NCBI GenBank assembly: GCA_964602985.1
Contig: CAZRTJ010000010.1
Location: 1 to 64,000 of the forward strand
From: CAYZJB01 sp964602985
GTDB lineage: Bacteria; CLD3; SB21
Direction of reading: 5' to 3'
Length of the DNA stretch: 64,000 nucleotides
Shown: piece after piece, positions 33,316 through 39,916 of the stretch
Position numbering within the stretch: the stretch's first letter is position 1
Layout of the letters: the number at the start of each line of letters is the position of its first letter
The notes under the pieces: model-generated
What the model saw: the letters and a program-made list of their open reading frames with translations, nothing else
What the model was told of the DNA's origin: nothing
Database searches by the model: none
Program-made: the position numbers and the translations under genes

Positions 33316-34479
33316 TTGATTAGAGAATCAGACCTCACAGAGTGGCGCCTGGACTGGCCTATTTGCAGGGAGAGGATTTACCTCAATCATGCCGCCGTTT
33401 CGCCTTTCTCTGGACGAGTTCAGCGGGTTCTGCAGCAATACGCCGAGAACTGTGGGGGCCCGAGTGTCGAAAACCTGGACCTCCTGCTGGCGGTTCGCGA
33501 AAACGTCCGCCAGTTGGTGGGGCAGCTGATCCACGCCGACGCTTCCCACATCGGATTTGTTCGCAATACCTCTGATGGTCTGAGTCTGCTGGCGAGCGGA
33601 ATTTCGTGGAATCCGGGAGACGAAATCCTGATTCCTGACGGAGAATTCCCAAGCAACGTCTATCCCTTTCTTGCCTGTCGTCGCTTCGGCGTCAGACTGA
33701 CTCGTGTACCCCTCCGCGAGGGTCGATTGGATGTGAGCGATTTCAAAAAAAACATCTCCGCGCAAACACGGCTGGTGTCAATCAGTTACGTCCAGTACCA
33801 CAACGGGTTTCGAACGGATTTGGAAGCCCTCGGTAGACTCTGCAAGGACCACGGCATCATTTTTTGCGTGGACTCCATCCAAGGCGCGGGGGCAGTTCCC
33901 CTCGATGTTCAGCGCATGAACATCGATGCCTTGGCGAATGGCGGACACAAATGGCTGATGGCGCCGGCCGGCATCGGATTCGTTTACTTCGCACCCGACG
34001 TGATGAAGTCCTTGACACCCTCCCGCACGGGATGGCTTTCTGTTCGCGATCCGTGGAATTTTCAAACAGACCAGGCCGAGTATTTTGAGGGTCCACGCAG
34101 ATTTGAGGTGGGCAATGAAAACTGGCAAGGCTTGCTGGCTCTTGAGGCTTCGCTGAGTTGGCTGCTGGAAATTGGCATTGAAAACATCTACCGGCATATC
34201 GTCGCCTTGATCGACCAGTTGGCCTCGCGGCTTCAGCGCCTGCCGGTCACTTTCCTGACCCACTTGGACGAACCCAGCCGGTCCGGGATCTTTTCCTTCC
34301 GCGCCCGACCAGACGGGCTCACCGAAAAACTGCATGGATTTCTGACCCAGCAACGAGTGTCCTGCTCGCTGAGGCAGGGCGCGATCCGCGTTTCCCCGCA
34401 CTTCTACAACACACCGGCCGAAATCGATCGTTTTGCAGAATGGACGGAACAGGGGCTTCATGAACTTATACCTCATTGA
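33316..34479 (+). CDS. class V PLP aminotransferase / cysteine desulfurase-like enzyme
   Basis: A 387-residue PLP enzyme. The family pattern is complete: YLNHAAVSPFSG at the start, HIGFVRNTSDGLSLLASGI, VCVDSIQGAGAVPLDV-type cofactor strand (Asp in FCVDSIQ), and the Schiff-base Lys in NGGHKWLMAPAGIGF. The C-terminus has no active-site Cys loop typical of IscS. The substrate is unknown; kynureninase, isopenicillin-epimerase-like or desulfurase activity are all possible. TTG is taken as start because no ATG fits the N-terminus; no ribosome site is visible. The end overlaps the NYN gene by 20 nt. Confidence 0.85.
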   Translation: MIRESDLTEWRLDWPICRERIYLNHAAVSPFSGRVQRVLQQYAENCGGPSVENLDLLLAVRENVRQLVGQLIHADASHIGFVRNTSDGLSLLASGISWNPGDEILIPDGEFPSNVYPFLACRRFGVRLTRVPLREGRLDVSDFKKNISAQTRLVSISYVQYHNGFRTDLEALGRLCKDHGIIFCVDSIQGAGAVPLDVQRMNIDALANGGHKWLMAPAGIGFVYFAPDVMKSLTPSRTGWLSVRDPWNFQTDQAEYFEGPRRFEVGNENWQGLLALEASLSWLLEIGIENIYRHIVALIDQLASRLQRLPVTFLTHLDEPSRSGIFSFRARPDGLTEKLHGFLTQQRVSCSLRQGAIRVSPHFYNTPAEIDRFAEWTEQGLHELIPH

Positions 34480-34921
34480 CGCTTACAACGTTTTGCACGG
34501 AATTCCAGACTACGCCGCCCTCCTGCACCGGCATGCCGAGACAGCTCGACGCAGTCTGATTGCCCGATGTCGGGAGTTGGCCCGGAACGCTGCAAAAGTC
34601 ATTATCGTGTTTGACGGCAACGGAACGTCGGAAGCGGGCAACGTGCGGGTGTGTTATTCCGGAAGAGACACAGCGGATACGGCCATCAAAAGACTGATCG
34701 ACCAGCAACCTCCGCCGCGCCGAGCGGTTATCGTCGTCAGTTCTGACCGGGAGATCGTCCAATACGCACGCGAAAGCGGATGCGCAACACTGAGTGTCCC
34801 TCTCTTTCAGGAGAAACTCCGGCGCCTCCGGCGTTCGGAAGACGAAAGCCAGAAATCAAATCCCAATCTTTCGAGCGTCGATCTGGCAGAGTGGAAGAAA
34901 CTTTTTGGCGGCGACCCATGA
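34460..34921 (+). CDS. NYN-domain (YacP/Rae1-like) endoribonuclease
   Basis: A 153-residue protein. The PIN-like NYN fold is seen in YLIDAYNVLHG (Asp near 6), VIIVFDGNG, VCYSGRDTADTAIKRLI and AVIVVSSDREIVQYARESG, giving four acidic metal ligands. B. subtilis YacP (Rae1) cuts mRNA in the ribosome A site; the same role here is inference. AGGGG lies 5 nt before the ATG. Its stop overlaps the start of the permease gene (ATGA). Confidence 0.88.
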   Translation: MNLYLIDAYNVLHGIPDYAALLHRHAETARRSLIARCRELARNAAKVIIVFDGNGTSEAGNVRVCYSGRDTADTAIKRLIDQQPPPRRAVIVVSSDREIVQYARESGCATLSVPLFQEKLRRLRRSEDESQKSNPNLSSVDLAEWKKLFGGDP

Positions 34922-36282
34922 GGTTTCGGATACCGGGATCGACTCTCTGGCCCGAACGAAAACCGGAGGCGATCATTTTCTGGGCGCTCATGGTGGGGCC
35001 TGTTGCCGTTGTTCTTTTACGCGCGGATGAATTCCTGAGGGGTTTGCAATCGCTGGGATTCATGATGGTCGTGAGCGTTCTGGACATGGAGGAAGCATGG
35101 CGGATCTTCAATCGCGATCTTCTGGACGACTGGCTCGCCAGTATTGTTCTGCTCGCGCTGCCTGCGCTCGCCTATCGTCTCGAAAAGACCGCGTACCAAA
35201 GCAAGAGTATGCTGATCCAAGTCGTGCGTTCGTCCCGGTTGGTCTTCTGGTTCGCTGTACTTCTCGGAGGCACGGTCGTCGCTGCGTTGTTGGGTCCATT
35301 GCTGGCGCCGCACGACCCGTACTTTCAACAAGACCCAGTCGTCACGAGACTGCGACCGCCCGGAACGGTTGTCTGCGCCGTGGAGGTTCGAGCCGACGAG
35401 CATCTACCGGTCCGAACCGAAGAGGGCCTATTCAGCCGGCTCATCAATGAGTGCATCGAAGTCAACCATCGTCTCCTCTACCCCACTCCAGCCATGCAGT
35501 TGGCCGACAGCCTGCAGAGGCTGCCCGACAGCCTGCGACTTTTTCAGGGCAAGAGACAACGAATGATCTCGACATCGGACATCGTTTCCGTCGGGACTCG
35601 TTTCTATCCGCTGGGGACGGATGGATTGGGCCGGGACGTGCTCAGTCGGATGATTTTCGGATCGCGGGTGTCGCTGACTGTCGGATTCTTGTCGGTGGCA
35701 CTGTCTGTCACCCTCGGCGTGCTCATCGGAGCGGTTGCGGGATATGCGGGCGGACGGACCGATGCGATCTTGATGCGGGCGGTGGACATGATGATGTCCT
35801 TCCCGTCCCTGTTTCTGGTTCTCTTGGTGATGGCCTTGCTGGGGGAATCCGTCTGGCTCATGATTTTGATTCTGGCTCTGACCAGTTGGATGGGCGTGGC
35901 ACGGCTCACACGCGGGCAGTTTTTATCGTTGCGGGAACAAGAATTTGTACTGGCCGCCCGCGCGGGGGGATTGTCGACGCCTCGCATCCTCTTTCGCCAC
36001 ATCCTTCCGAACGCCATGGGACCCATCGTGGTCGCAGCGACCCTTCGATTGGGCACGATGATTCTCATGGAAACAGGGCTCAGTTTCCTGGGGCTCGGTG
36101 TTCAACCGCCAACGCCGACGTGGGGAAACATGATCGATGAAGGACGGGGAGTTTTGCTGCACGCCTGGTGGATTTCGACATTTCCGGGCCTGGCCATCGT
36201 GCTGGTCGTCACTGCGTTGAATATCGTGGGAGACGGACTGCGGGACGCGCTGGACCCGCGCATTCAGAAATTACTTTCCTGA
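34918..36282 (+). CDS. DppC-like ABC transporter permease, extended
   Basis: A 454-residue inner-membrane permease. Residues 245-450 are a normal oligopeptide/nickel DppC domain (YPLGTDGLGRDVLSRMIFGSRVSLTVG; EAA loop EFVLAARAGGLSTPRILFRHILPN). Unlike DppC it has about 100 extra N-terminal residues with two or three membrane segments, and about 90 residues between LRPPG and YPLGTDG instead of a few. The transported substrate is probably a peptide or metal complex. No DppB, ATPase or binding protein gene is nearby. The last 12 nt overlap the convergent Nudix gene. Confidence 0.88.
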   Translation: MRFRIPGSTLWPERKPEAIIFWALMVGPVAVVLLRADEFLRGLQSLGFMMVVSVLDMEEAWRIFNRDLLDDWLASIVLLALPALAYRLEKTAYQSKSMLIQVVRSSRLVFWFAVLLGGTVVAALLGPLLAPHDPYFQQDPVVTRLRPPGTVVCAVEVRADEHLPVRTEEGLFSRLINECIEVNHRLLYPTPAMQLADSLQRLPDSLRLFQGKRQRMISTSDIVSVGTRFYPLGTDGLGRDVLSRMIFGSRVSLTVGFLSVALSVTLGVLIGAVAGYAGGRTDAILMRAVDMMMSFPSLFLVLLVMALLGESVWLMILILALTSWMGVARLTRGQFLSLREQEFVLAARAGGLSTPRILFRHILPNAMGPIVVAATLRLGTMILMETGLSFLGLGVQPPTPTWGNMIDEGRGVLLHAWWISTFPGLAIVLVVTALNIVGDGLRDALDPRIQKLLS

Positions 36283-36741
36283 GAGATCGATTTCCGTAAA
36301 TCGGCACACTTCGGCATCTGCGACGATGTACTCGTACACCATGTCCAGACCGTGTCTCTGCGCGGGCCAGGGCAGGGCGAGACGGGCCTGTTTGTAATCC
36401 AACCACACGAACTCTGAATGCTCTGGGGACAATTTCACATCCGAAGACAGCACTTCCGCTGCAAACACGGGAATCAGATTGATCCGATCGTGTGAAGCTT
36501 CGTAAAACGCGTTGATCGACGGCACCGACCACAGGCGGTGTGCCCGGAGCCCGGTTTCCTCCCGCAGTTCGCGCACGGCGGCTTCGTAGGCCTTTTCACC
36601 GGCTTCAATCTTCCCCCCGACCATCCGCCAGGATCCGGAATAAATCACTTCGCCGCTTCGTCGCATCAGTAGAAAGAGGACTCCATCCTGCGTACGCAGA
36701 AACGCATGACAGTCAACCACTCGAATGACCGCTTCACTCAT
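36271..36741 (-). CDS. Nudix hydrolase
   Basis: A 156-residue Nudix enzyme that cleaves a nucleoside diphosphate linked to another moiety. The box reads GGKIEAGEKAYEAAVRELREETGL, with every metal-binding Glu present; flanking WRMVGG and VPVFAAEV-like strands fit a dATP/dihydroneopterin-triphosphate pyrophosphatase type. The start overlaps the yhhQ stop (ATGA). Substrate unknown; a pterin or deazapurine precursor is possible from the link to yhhQ, but this is speculation. Confidence 0.9.
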   Translation of the reverse strand: MSEAVIRVVDCHAFLRTQDGVLFLLMRRSGEVIYSGSWRMVGGKIEAGEKAYEAAVRELREETGLRAHRLWSVPSINAFYEASHDRINLIPVFAAEVLSSDVKLSPEHSEFVWLDYKQARLALPWPAQRHGLDMVYEYIVADAEVCRFTEIDLSGK

Positions 36742-37421
36742 GACGAACCCTCCGCCTGTGTGATCATTTCGGCTGCACGCGAACCGAGATATCGGTCGAT
36801 CCAGTAATGCGCGAGGTAAATCACAGGGGTAATGAGAATGGCGAGGACAAATTTGTAGATGTAATTCGTGAGACCGATGTTCAGAATGGTTGTCGTCGGG
36901 ATGACACCGGCAAAAGCAATGAATAACACCACAAACGAATCCATGCCTTGTGAGACAAAAGTCGATCCCGTCGCACGCAACCACAACATTCGCTGATGAG
37001 TTCGCTGTCGAATCCAATGAAAAACCTGGATGTCAATCATCTGACCGATCAGATAGGCCGTCAGCGAACCCAGAATGATTCGATTGGATTGACCGAAGAC
37101 CGCGTTGAATTGATCGTCGGTGACGGATGAGATGGCCGCCGCCGGGATCGCCATGTCGATGGACAGGATCAAGAAAGCGAGCGCAATCATAATCATTCCG
37201 ATCACGGTGACGAATCGAATACCCGGTTTACCAAAATATTCATTGATCAGATCCGTCACAATGAATGTCAACGGAAACGGGATCACACCCATCGTCATGG
37301 TGAAGACCCACTCTTCGCTCAGGCGCAATTGAATCAGCTTGCTCCCTGTAATTTCCGCCAGAAGGAGGGCAGTCAGAAAGAGGGCGCACAAGACCGTATA
37401 CAGACGAGACCTTGGGTCCAT
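36738..37421 (-). CDS. yhhQ: queuosine precursor transporter YhhQ
   Basis: A 227-residue membrane protein with about six helices. LLLAEITGSKLIQL, IPFPLTFIVTDLINEYFGKPGIRFV and LIGQMIDIQVFHWIRQRT are hallmarks of the YhhQ/ECF-like vitamin-uptake (COG1738) family, which imports preQ0/preQ1. ATG chosen for AAGGA six nt upstream. With queA it suggests tRNA queuosine built partly from salvaged precursor. No preQ1 riboswitch was recognised in the leader. Confidence 0.93.
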   Translation of the reverse strand: MDPRSRLYTVLCALFLTALLLAEITGSKLIQLRLSEEWVFTMTMGVIPFPLTFIVTDLINEYFGKPGIRFVTVIGMIMIALAFLILSIDMAIPAAAISSVTDDQFNAVFGQSNRIILGSLTAYLIGQMIDIQVFHWIRQRTHQRMLWLRATGSTFVSQGMDSFVVLFIAFAGVIPTTTILNIGLTNYIYKFVLAILITPVIYLAHYWIDRYLGSRAAEMITQAEGSS

Positions 37422-37448
37422 GAAAAATCCTTTCGCACAATGCTCAAT

Positions 37449-37477
37449 AACATAAAACAATCCCACCCGAGTCTCAA
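37449..37477 (-). promoter_or_regulatory. promoter of yhhQ-Nudix
   Basis: TTGAGA (37472-37477), 17-nt spacer, TATGTT (37449-37454) on the minus strand; leader of about 20 nt with an AAGGA site. Confidence 0.55.
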
Positions 37478-37559
37478 GGGACATCGGGCCGGATACCCGC
37501 TCGATCCTTTTCACCGCCGATGACCACCCCGGACTCGAAAGAAAGTCGTTTTTTTAGTG

Positions 37560-37588
37560 TTGAGTTTCCTAAAGTAATACTTTAAATT
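37560..37588 (+). promoter_or_regulatory. promoter of the DUF4143 ATPase gene, predicted leaderless
   Basis: TTGAGT (37560-37565), 17-nt spacer, TAAATT (37583-37588), then 6 nt to the ATG at 37595. It is built almost entirely from the left inverted repeat. Confidence 0.5.
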
Positions 37589-37593
37589 TCTCA
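37561..37593 (+). repeat. left 33-nt palindromic inverted repeat
   Basis: TGAGTTTCC, core TAAAGTAATACTTTA centred near 37577, then TTTCTCA. The core is itself a dyad and lies in the spacer between the -35 (37560-37565) and -10 (37583-37588), so a bound protein would block transcription. Confidence 0.8.
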
Positions 37594-37594
37594 T

Positions 37595-38764
37595 ATGCCG
37601 TATCTCACCCGACAGTTGGCTGCTCAGGTTCGCCGCGCCGCTCGACACTTTTCAGCCCTGATTCTTACCGGGCCGCGCCGCGCTGGAAAGACGACCCTTT
37701 TGCGGGCTTTGTTTCCCAAGGCTCAGTATGTCCTCCTCGAAGACCCCGATTGGATCCAACGCATCCGAACGGATCCGCGCGGGTTTGTCGCGGAATTGCG
37801 TCCACCGGTTATTTTGGACGAGATTCAGAATACGCCCGAGATTCTCAATTACGTGCGCTCGCAGATTGATCGAAGCCCCAAGCGACGGGGACAATGGTTG
37901 ATTACGGGCTCGCAGGATGCGTCGCTGATGAAAGATGCGACGGAGTCCATGGCCGGACGCGCCGCCATTCTGGAATTGATGCCGCTCTCCATCGAGGAAT
38001 CCCCCAAAGTGCATTTCTTCCGCGGAGGATTTCCGGAGCCTCTGGCCCGACCCGCGGCCGCCCATCTCTGGTTTCGTTCTTATGTGATGACATACTTGGA
38101 ACGAGACGTCCGCCAGGTCAGCGGCATCCGAGATCTGGCCACGTTCCGCAGGTTCCTCGCGCTCCTGGCCAGTCGCTGCGGACAGATGCTGAACCGTTCG
38201 GATCTGGCCACGGCGATGGGCGTGTCCGTTCCGACGATTACACAGTGGCTCAGCGTCCTGGAGATCACCATGCAAATCATTCTGGTCCCACCCTTCCATG
38301 AAAATTTCGGGAAGCGGCTGATCAAATCTCCCAAACTGTATTTTACCGATACCGGTGTTGCCTGCCACCTGCTTGGCATCGAGACGGAAAAGGAGCTGGA
38401 GCGATCTCCCTTTCGAGGCGCTCTTTTTGAAAGTTTCGTGGCATCGGAAATCATTAAGCGACAACTGAATACAGGCCGACGCCGTCAGTTGTATTACTTT
38501 CGCGATCAACAAGGTCTCGAGGTGGACTTCCTGGTTCCCCGCGGTCCCCGTCGTCTGTGGCTCGTGGAAGTGAAAGCCTCTCGCTCCGTGACGGCCGACA
38601 TGGGCGCCTCTCTGGATCGGTTGAGCCGATCCATGAAAGGATACGACGTCTCCCAATGCATCGTCTTCCGTCCGCTCGATGAGGACACGCTCCTCACGAC
38701 CGTACGACCCCGGGTGAAGGCCCTCTCCTTGCGGCAAGCGATCTCCCGTCTTATGAAGAGATGA
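37595..38764 (+). CDS. AAA_14 / DUF4143 ATPase
   Basis: A 389-residue ATP-binding protein of the COG1373 type. Residues 20-150 are the AAA_14 domain (LILTGPRRAGKTTLLRALF; Walker B PPVILDEIQNTPEILNYVRSQID; LITGSQDASLM sensor). Residues 150-330 include the DUF4143 helix-turn-helix-like region (LNRSDLATAMGVSVPTITQWLSVLE) and a PD-(D/E)xK-like end (GLEVDFLVPRG..LWLVEVKAS). Such genes are often multi-copy and patchy in genomes; their function is not known. The nuclease-like tail could act on DNA. Its stop codon is the first triplet of the right repeat. Confidence 0.9.
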   Translation: MPYLTRQLAAQVRRAARHFSALILTGPRRAGKTTLLRALFPKAQYVLLEDPDWIQRIRTDPRGFVAELRPPVILDEIQNTPEILNYVRSQIDRSPKRRGQWLITGSQDASLMKDATESMAGRAAILELMPLSIEESPKVHFFRGGFPEPLARPAAAHLWFRSYVMTYLERDVRQVSGIRDLATFRRFLALLASRCGQMLNRSDLATAMGVSVPTITQWLSVLEITMQIILVPPFHENFGKRLIKSPKLYFTDTGVACHLLGIETEKELERSPFRGALFESFVASEIIKRQLNTGRRRQLYYFRDQQGLEVDFLVPRGPRRLWLVEVKASRSVTADMGASLDRLSRSMKGYDVSQCIVFRPLDEDTLLTTVRPRVKALSLRQAISRLMKR

Positions 38765-38794
38765 GAATGTTAAAGTATGACTTTAGGATTCTCA
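38762..38794 (-). repeat. right 33-nt palindromic inverted repeat
   Basis: TGAGAATGT, core TAAAGTATGACTTTA, then GGATTCTCA. It contains the ATPase stop codon and matches the left copy best in inverted orientation. Confidence 0.8.
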
Positions 38795-38821
38795 TAACTG
38801 ATTTGAGGCGCATGCCTCCAA

Positions 38822-38850
38822 TTGAATCCGGTTTTCGTTAGCCGTAAGTT
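38822..38850 (+). promoter_or_regulatory. promoter of the DUF2914 gene, predicted leaderless
   Basis: TTGAAT (38822-38827), 17-nt spacer, TAAGTT (38845-38850), then 6 nt to the ATG at 38857. No Shine-Dalgarno sequence. Confidence 0.5.
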
Positions 38851-38856
38851 CCCGGA

Positions 38857-39915
38857 ATGTCATCGCGGATCCTTCACAACGCAGAACAATTTTGGTCGTT
38901 TTACGTACGGCATCGCGCGGTTCTGTCGCCGCTGTTGTTCCTGGCCGGATTCTTCAGCGGCGTCGGAAGCAAACGGATTGACCTCCTCTGGAATCAAGTG
39001 ATCCTCAGTATGCAACTGGTTCTGGGTTCCGGCTGTCTGATTCTGCTGGGACGGAGCGGGACCTCCGACCGGCTTCGGAATGGAGAAGCGTGGTTTCGGG
39101 GATTTGGATATTTCTTTATCGGGGGGATGATGAGTACGCACGTCACGTACTATTTCCAGAGCGCGGCCGGAATCAAAGCCATGACGTTTCTTGGTTCTCT
39201 TTTCATGCTGGTTTTGTTCGTGGAGCGAATCAAGAGGCGTTTCCCAGAGTGGTATCTCATGTGGGGGCTCTATTTCTTGTGCCTCTCCTCGTACATCGTT
39301 TTCTTTGTTCCCGTCATTACGCGGAAGATGAGCGCCGAATCCTTCTACGCAAGCCTGACGGCTGGACTTGCGATGGGGACCGTCCTGCTCGCATCGGGAG
39401 GACGCGGAGTGTATCCGTTTTGGAAGACCTGGCTTCTTCTCGCCACGATGTCAGCGGCGCTGGCTGGCTTGTACGCGAGTAATTTCATTCCACCCGTTCC
39501 GCTGGCTCTCAAACAGGGAGGCATTTACCATCGCGTCGAACGCGAGGCCGGACAGTACAAACTCGCCGCCGAGCCGGGGTCAGATTGGTTTCGCATGCCG
39601 ACATACCACTACGCACCGGGTGATACCGTCGTTTGCTTCACGGCCATCTTTGCGCCGACCTCCATGACGCAATCGGTGCTTCACCGTTGGGAGAGATATG
39701 TGGAAGGTGAATGGCGGATCGTGGATCAACTGCGTTACGACTTGGTCGGCGGACGAGATGGTGGGTACCGCGGGTATACCGCAAAGACGGGTCTTGCGGA
39801 AGGCGAGTGGCGCGTCGACGTCGTGACGGAGGAAGGGCTCCTGATCGGTCGCATCCGCTTTGACATGCGCCCGGCCCAGACGGCGAATCGAACGTTTGAG
39901 ACGATCGTTCGCTGA
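38857..39915 (+). CDS. multispan membrane protein with C-terminal DUF2914 domain
   Basis: A 352-residue protein with six or seven membrane helices in residues 20-215 (LSPLLFLAGFFSGVGSK at the start), then a soluble domain from about 225. That domain carries the DUF2914 pattern (VVCFTAIFAPTSMTQSVLHRWERYVEGEWRIVDQLRYDLVGGRDGGYRGYT, then GEWRVDVVTEEG). The role of the family is unknown; it is found mainly in envelope proteins. Ends 1 nt from the convergent ppdK stop. Confidence 0.85.
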   Translation: MSSRILHNAEQFWSFYVRHRAVLSPLLFLAGFFSGVGSKRIDLLWNQVILSMQLVLGSGCLILLGRSGTSDRLRNGEAWFRGFGYFFIGGMMSTHVTYYFQSAAGIKAMTFLGSLFMLVLFVERIKRRFPEWYLMWGLYFLCLSSYIVFFVPVITRKMSAESFYASLTAGLAMGTVLLASGGRGVYPFWKTWLLLATMSAALAGLYASNFIPPVPLALKQGGIYHRVEREAGQYKLAAEPGSDWFRMPTYHYAPGDTVVCFTAIFAPTSMTQSVLHRWERYVEGEWRIVDQLRYDLVGGRDGGYRGYTAKTGLAEGEWRVDVVTEEGLLIGRIRFDMRPAQTANRTFETIVR

Positions 39916-39916
39916 C

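Larger units (their letters stand above)
37561..38794. mobile_element. candidate single-gene mobile unit (AAA_14/DUF4143 ATPase between palindromic inverted repeats)
   Basis: Two 33-nt sequences enclose one gene. Both read TGAG at one end, CTCA at the other, with a TAAAGTA-N-TACTTTA type core. As inverted repeats they match at 28 of 33 positions; as direct repeats at only 24. The left copy ends one base before the ATG; the right copy begins with the stop codon itself. No transposase is present and no target-site duplication is obvious. The tight fit argues for a unit that travels whole, but an autoregulatory operator pair remains possible. Confidence 0.6.

Noticed and set aside
37422..37560. 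preQ1 riboswitch before yhhQ
   Set aside because: The leader after the promoter is only about 20 nt and has no recognisable preQ1 aptamer sequence. None seen before queA either.
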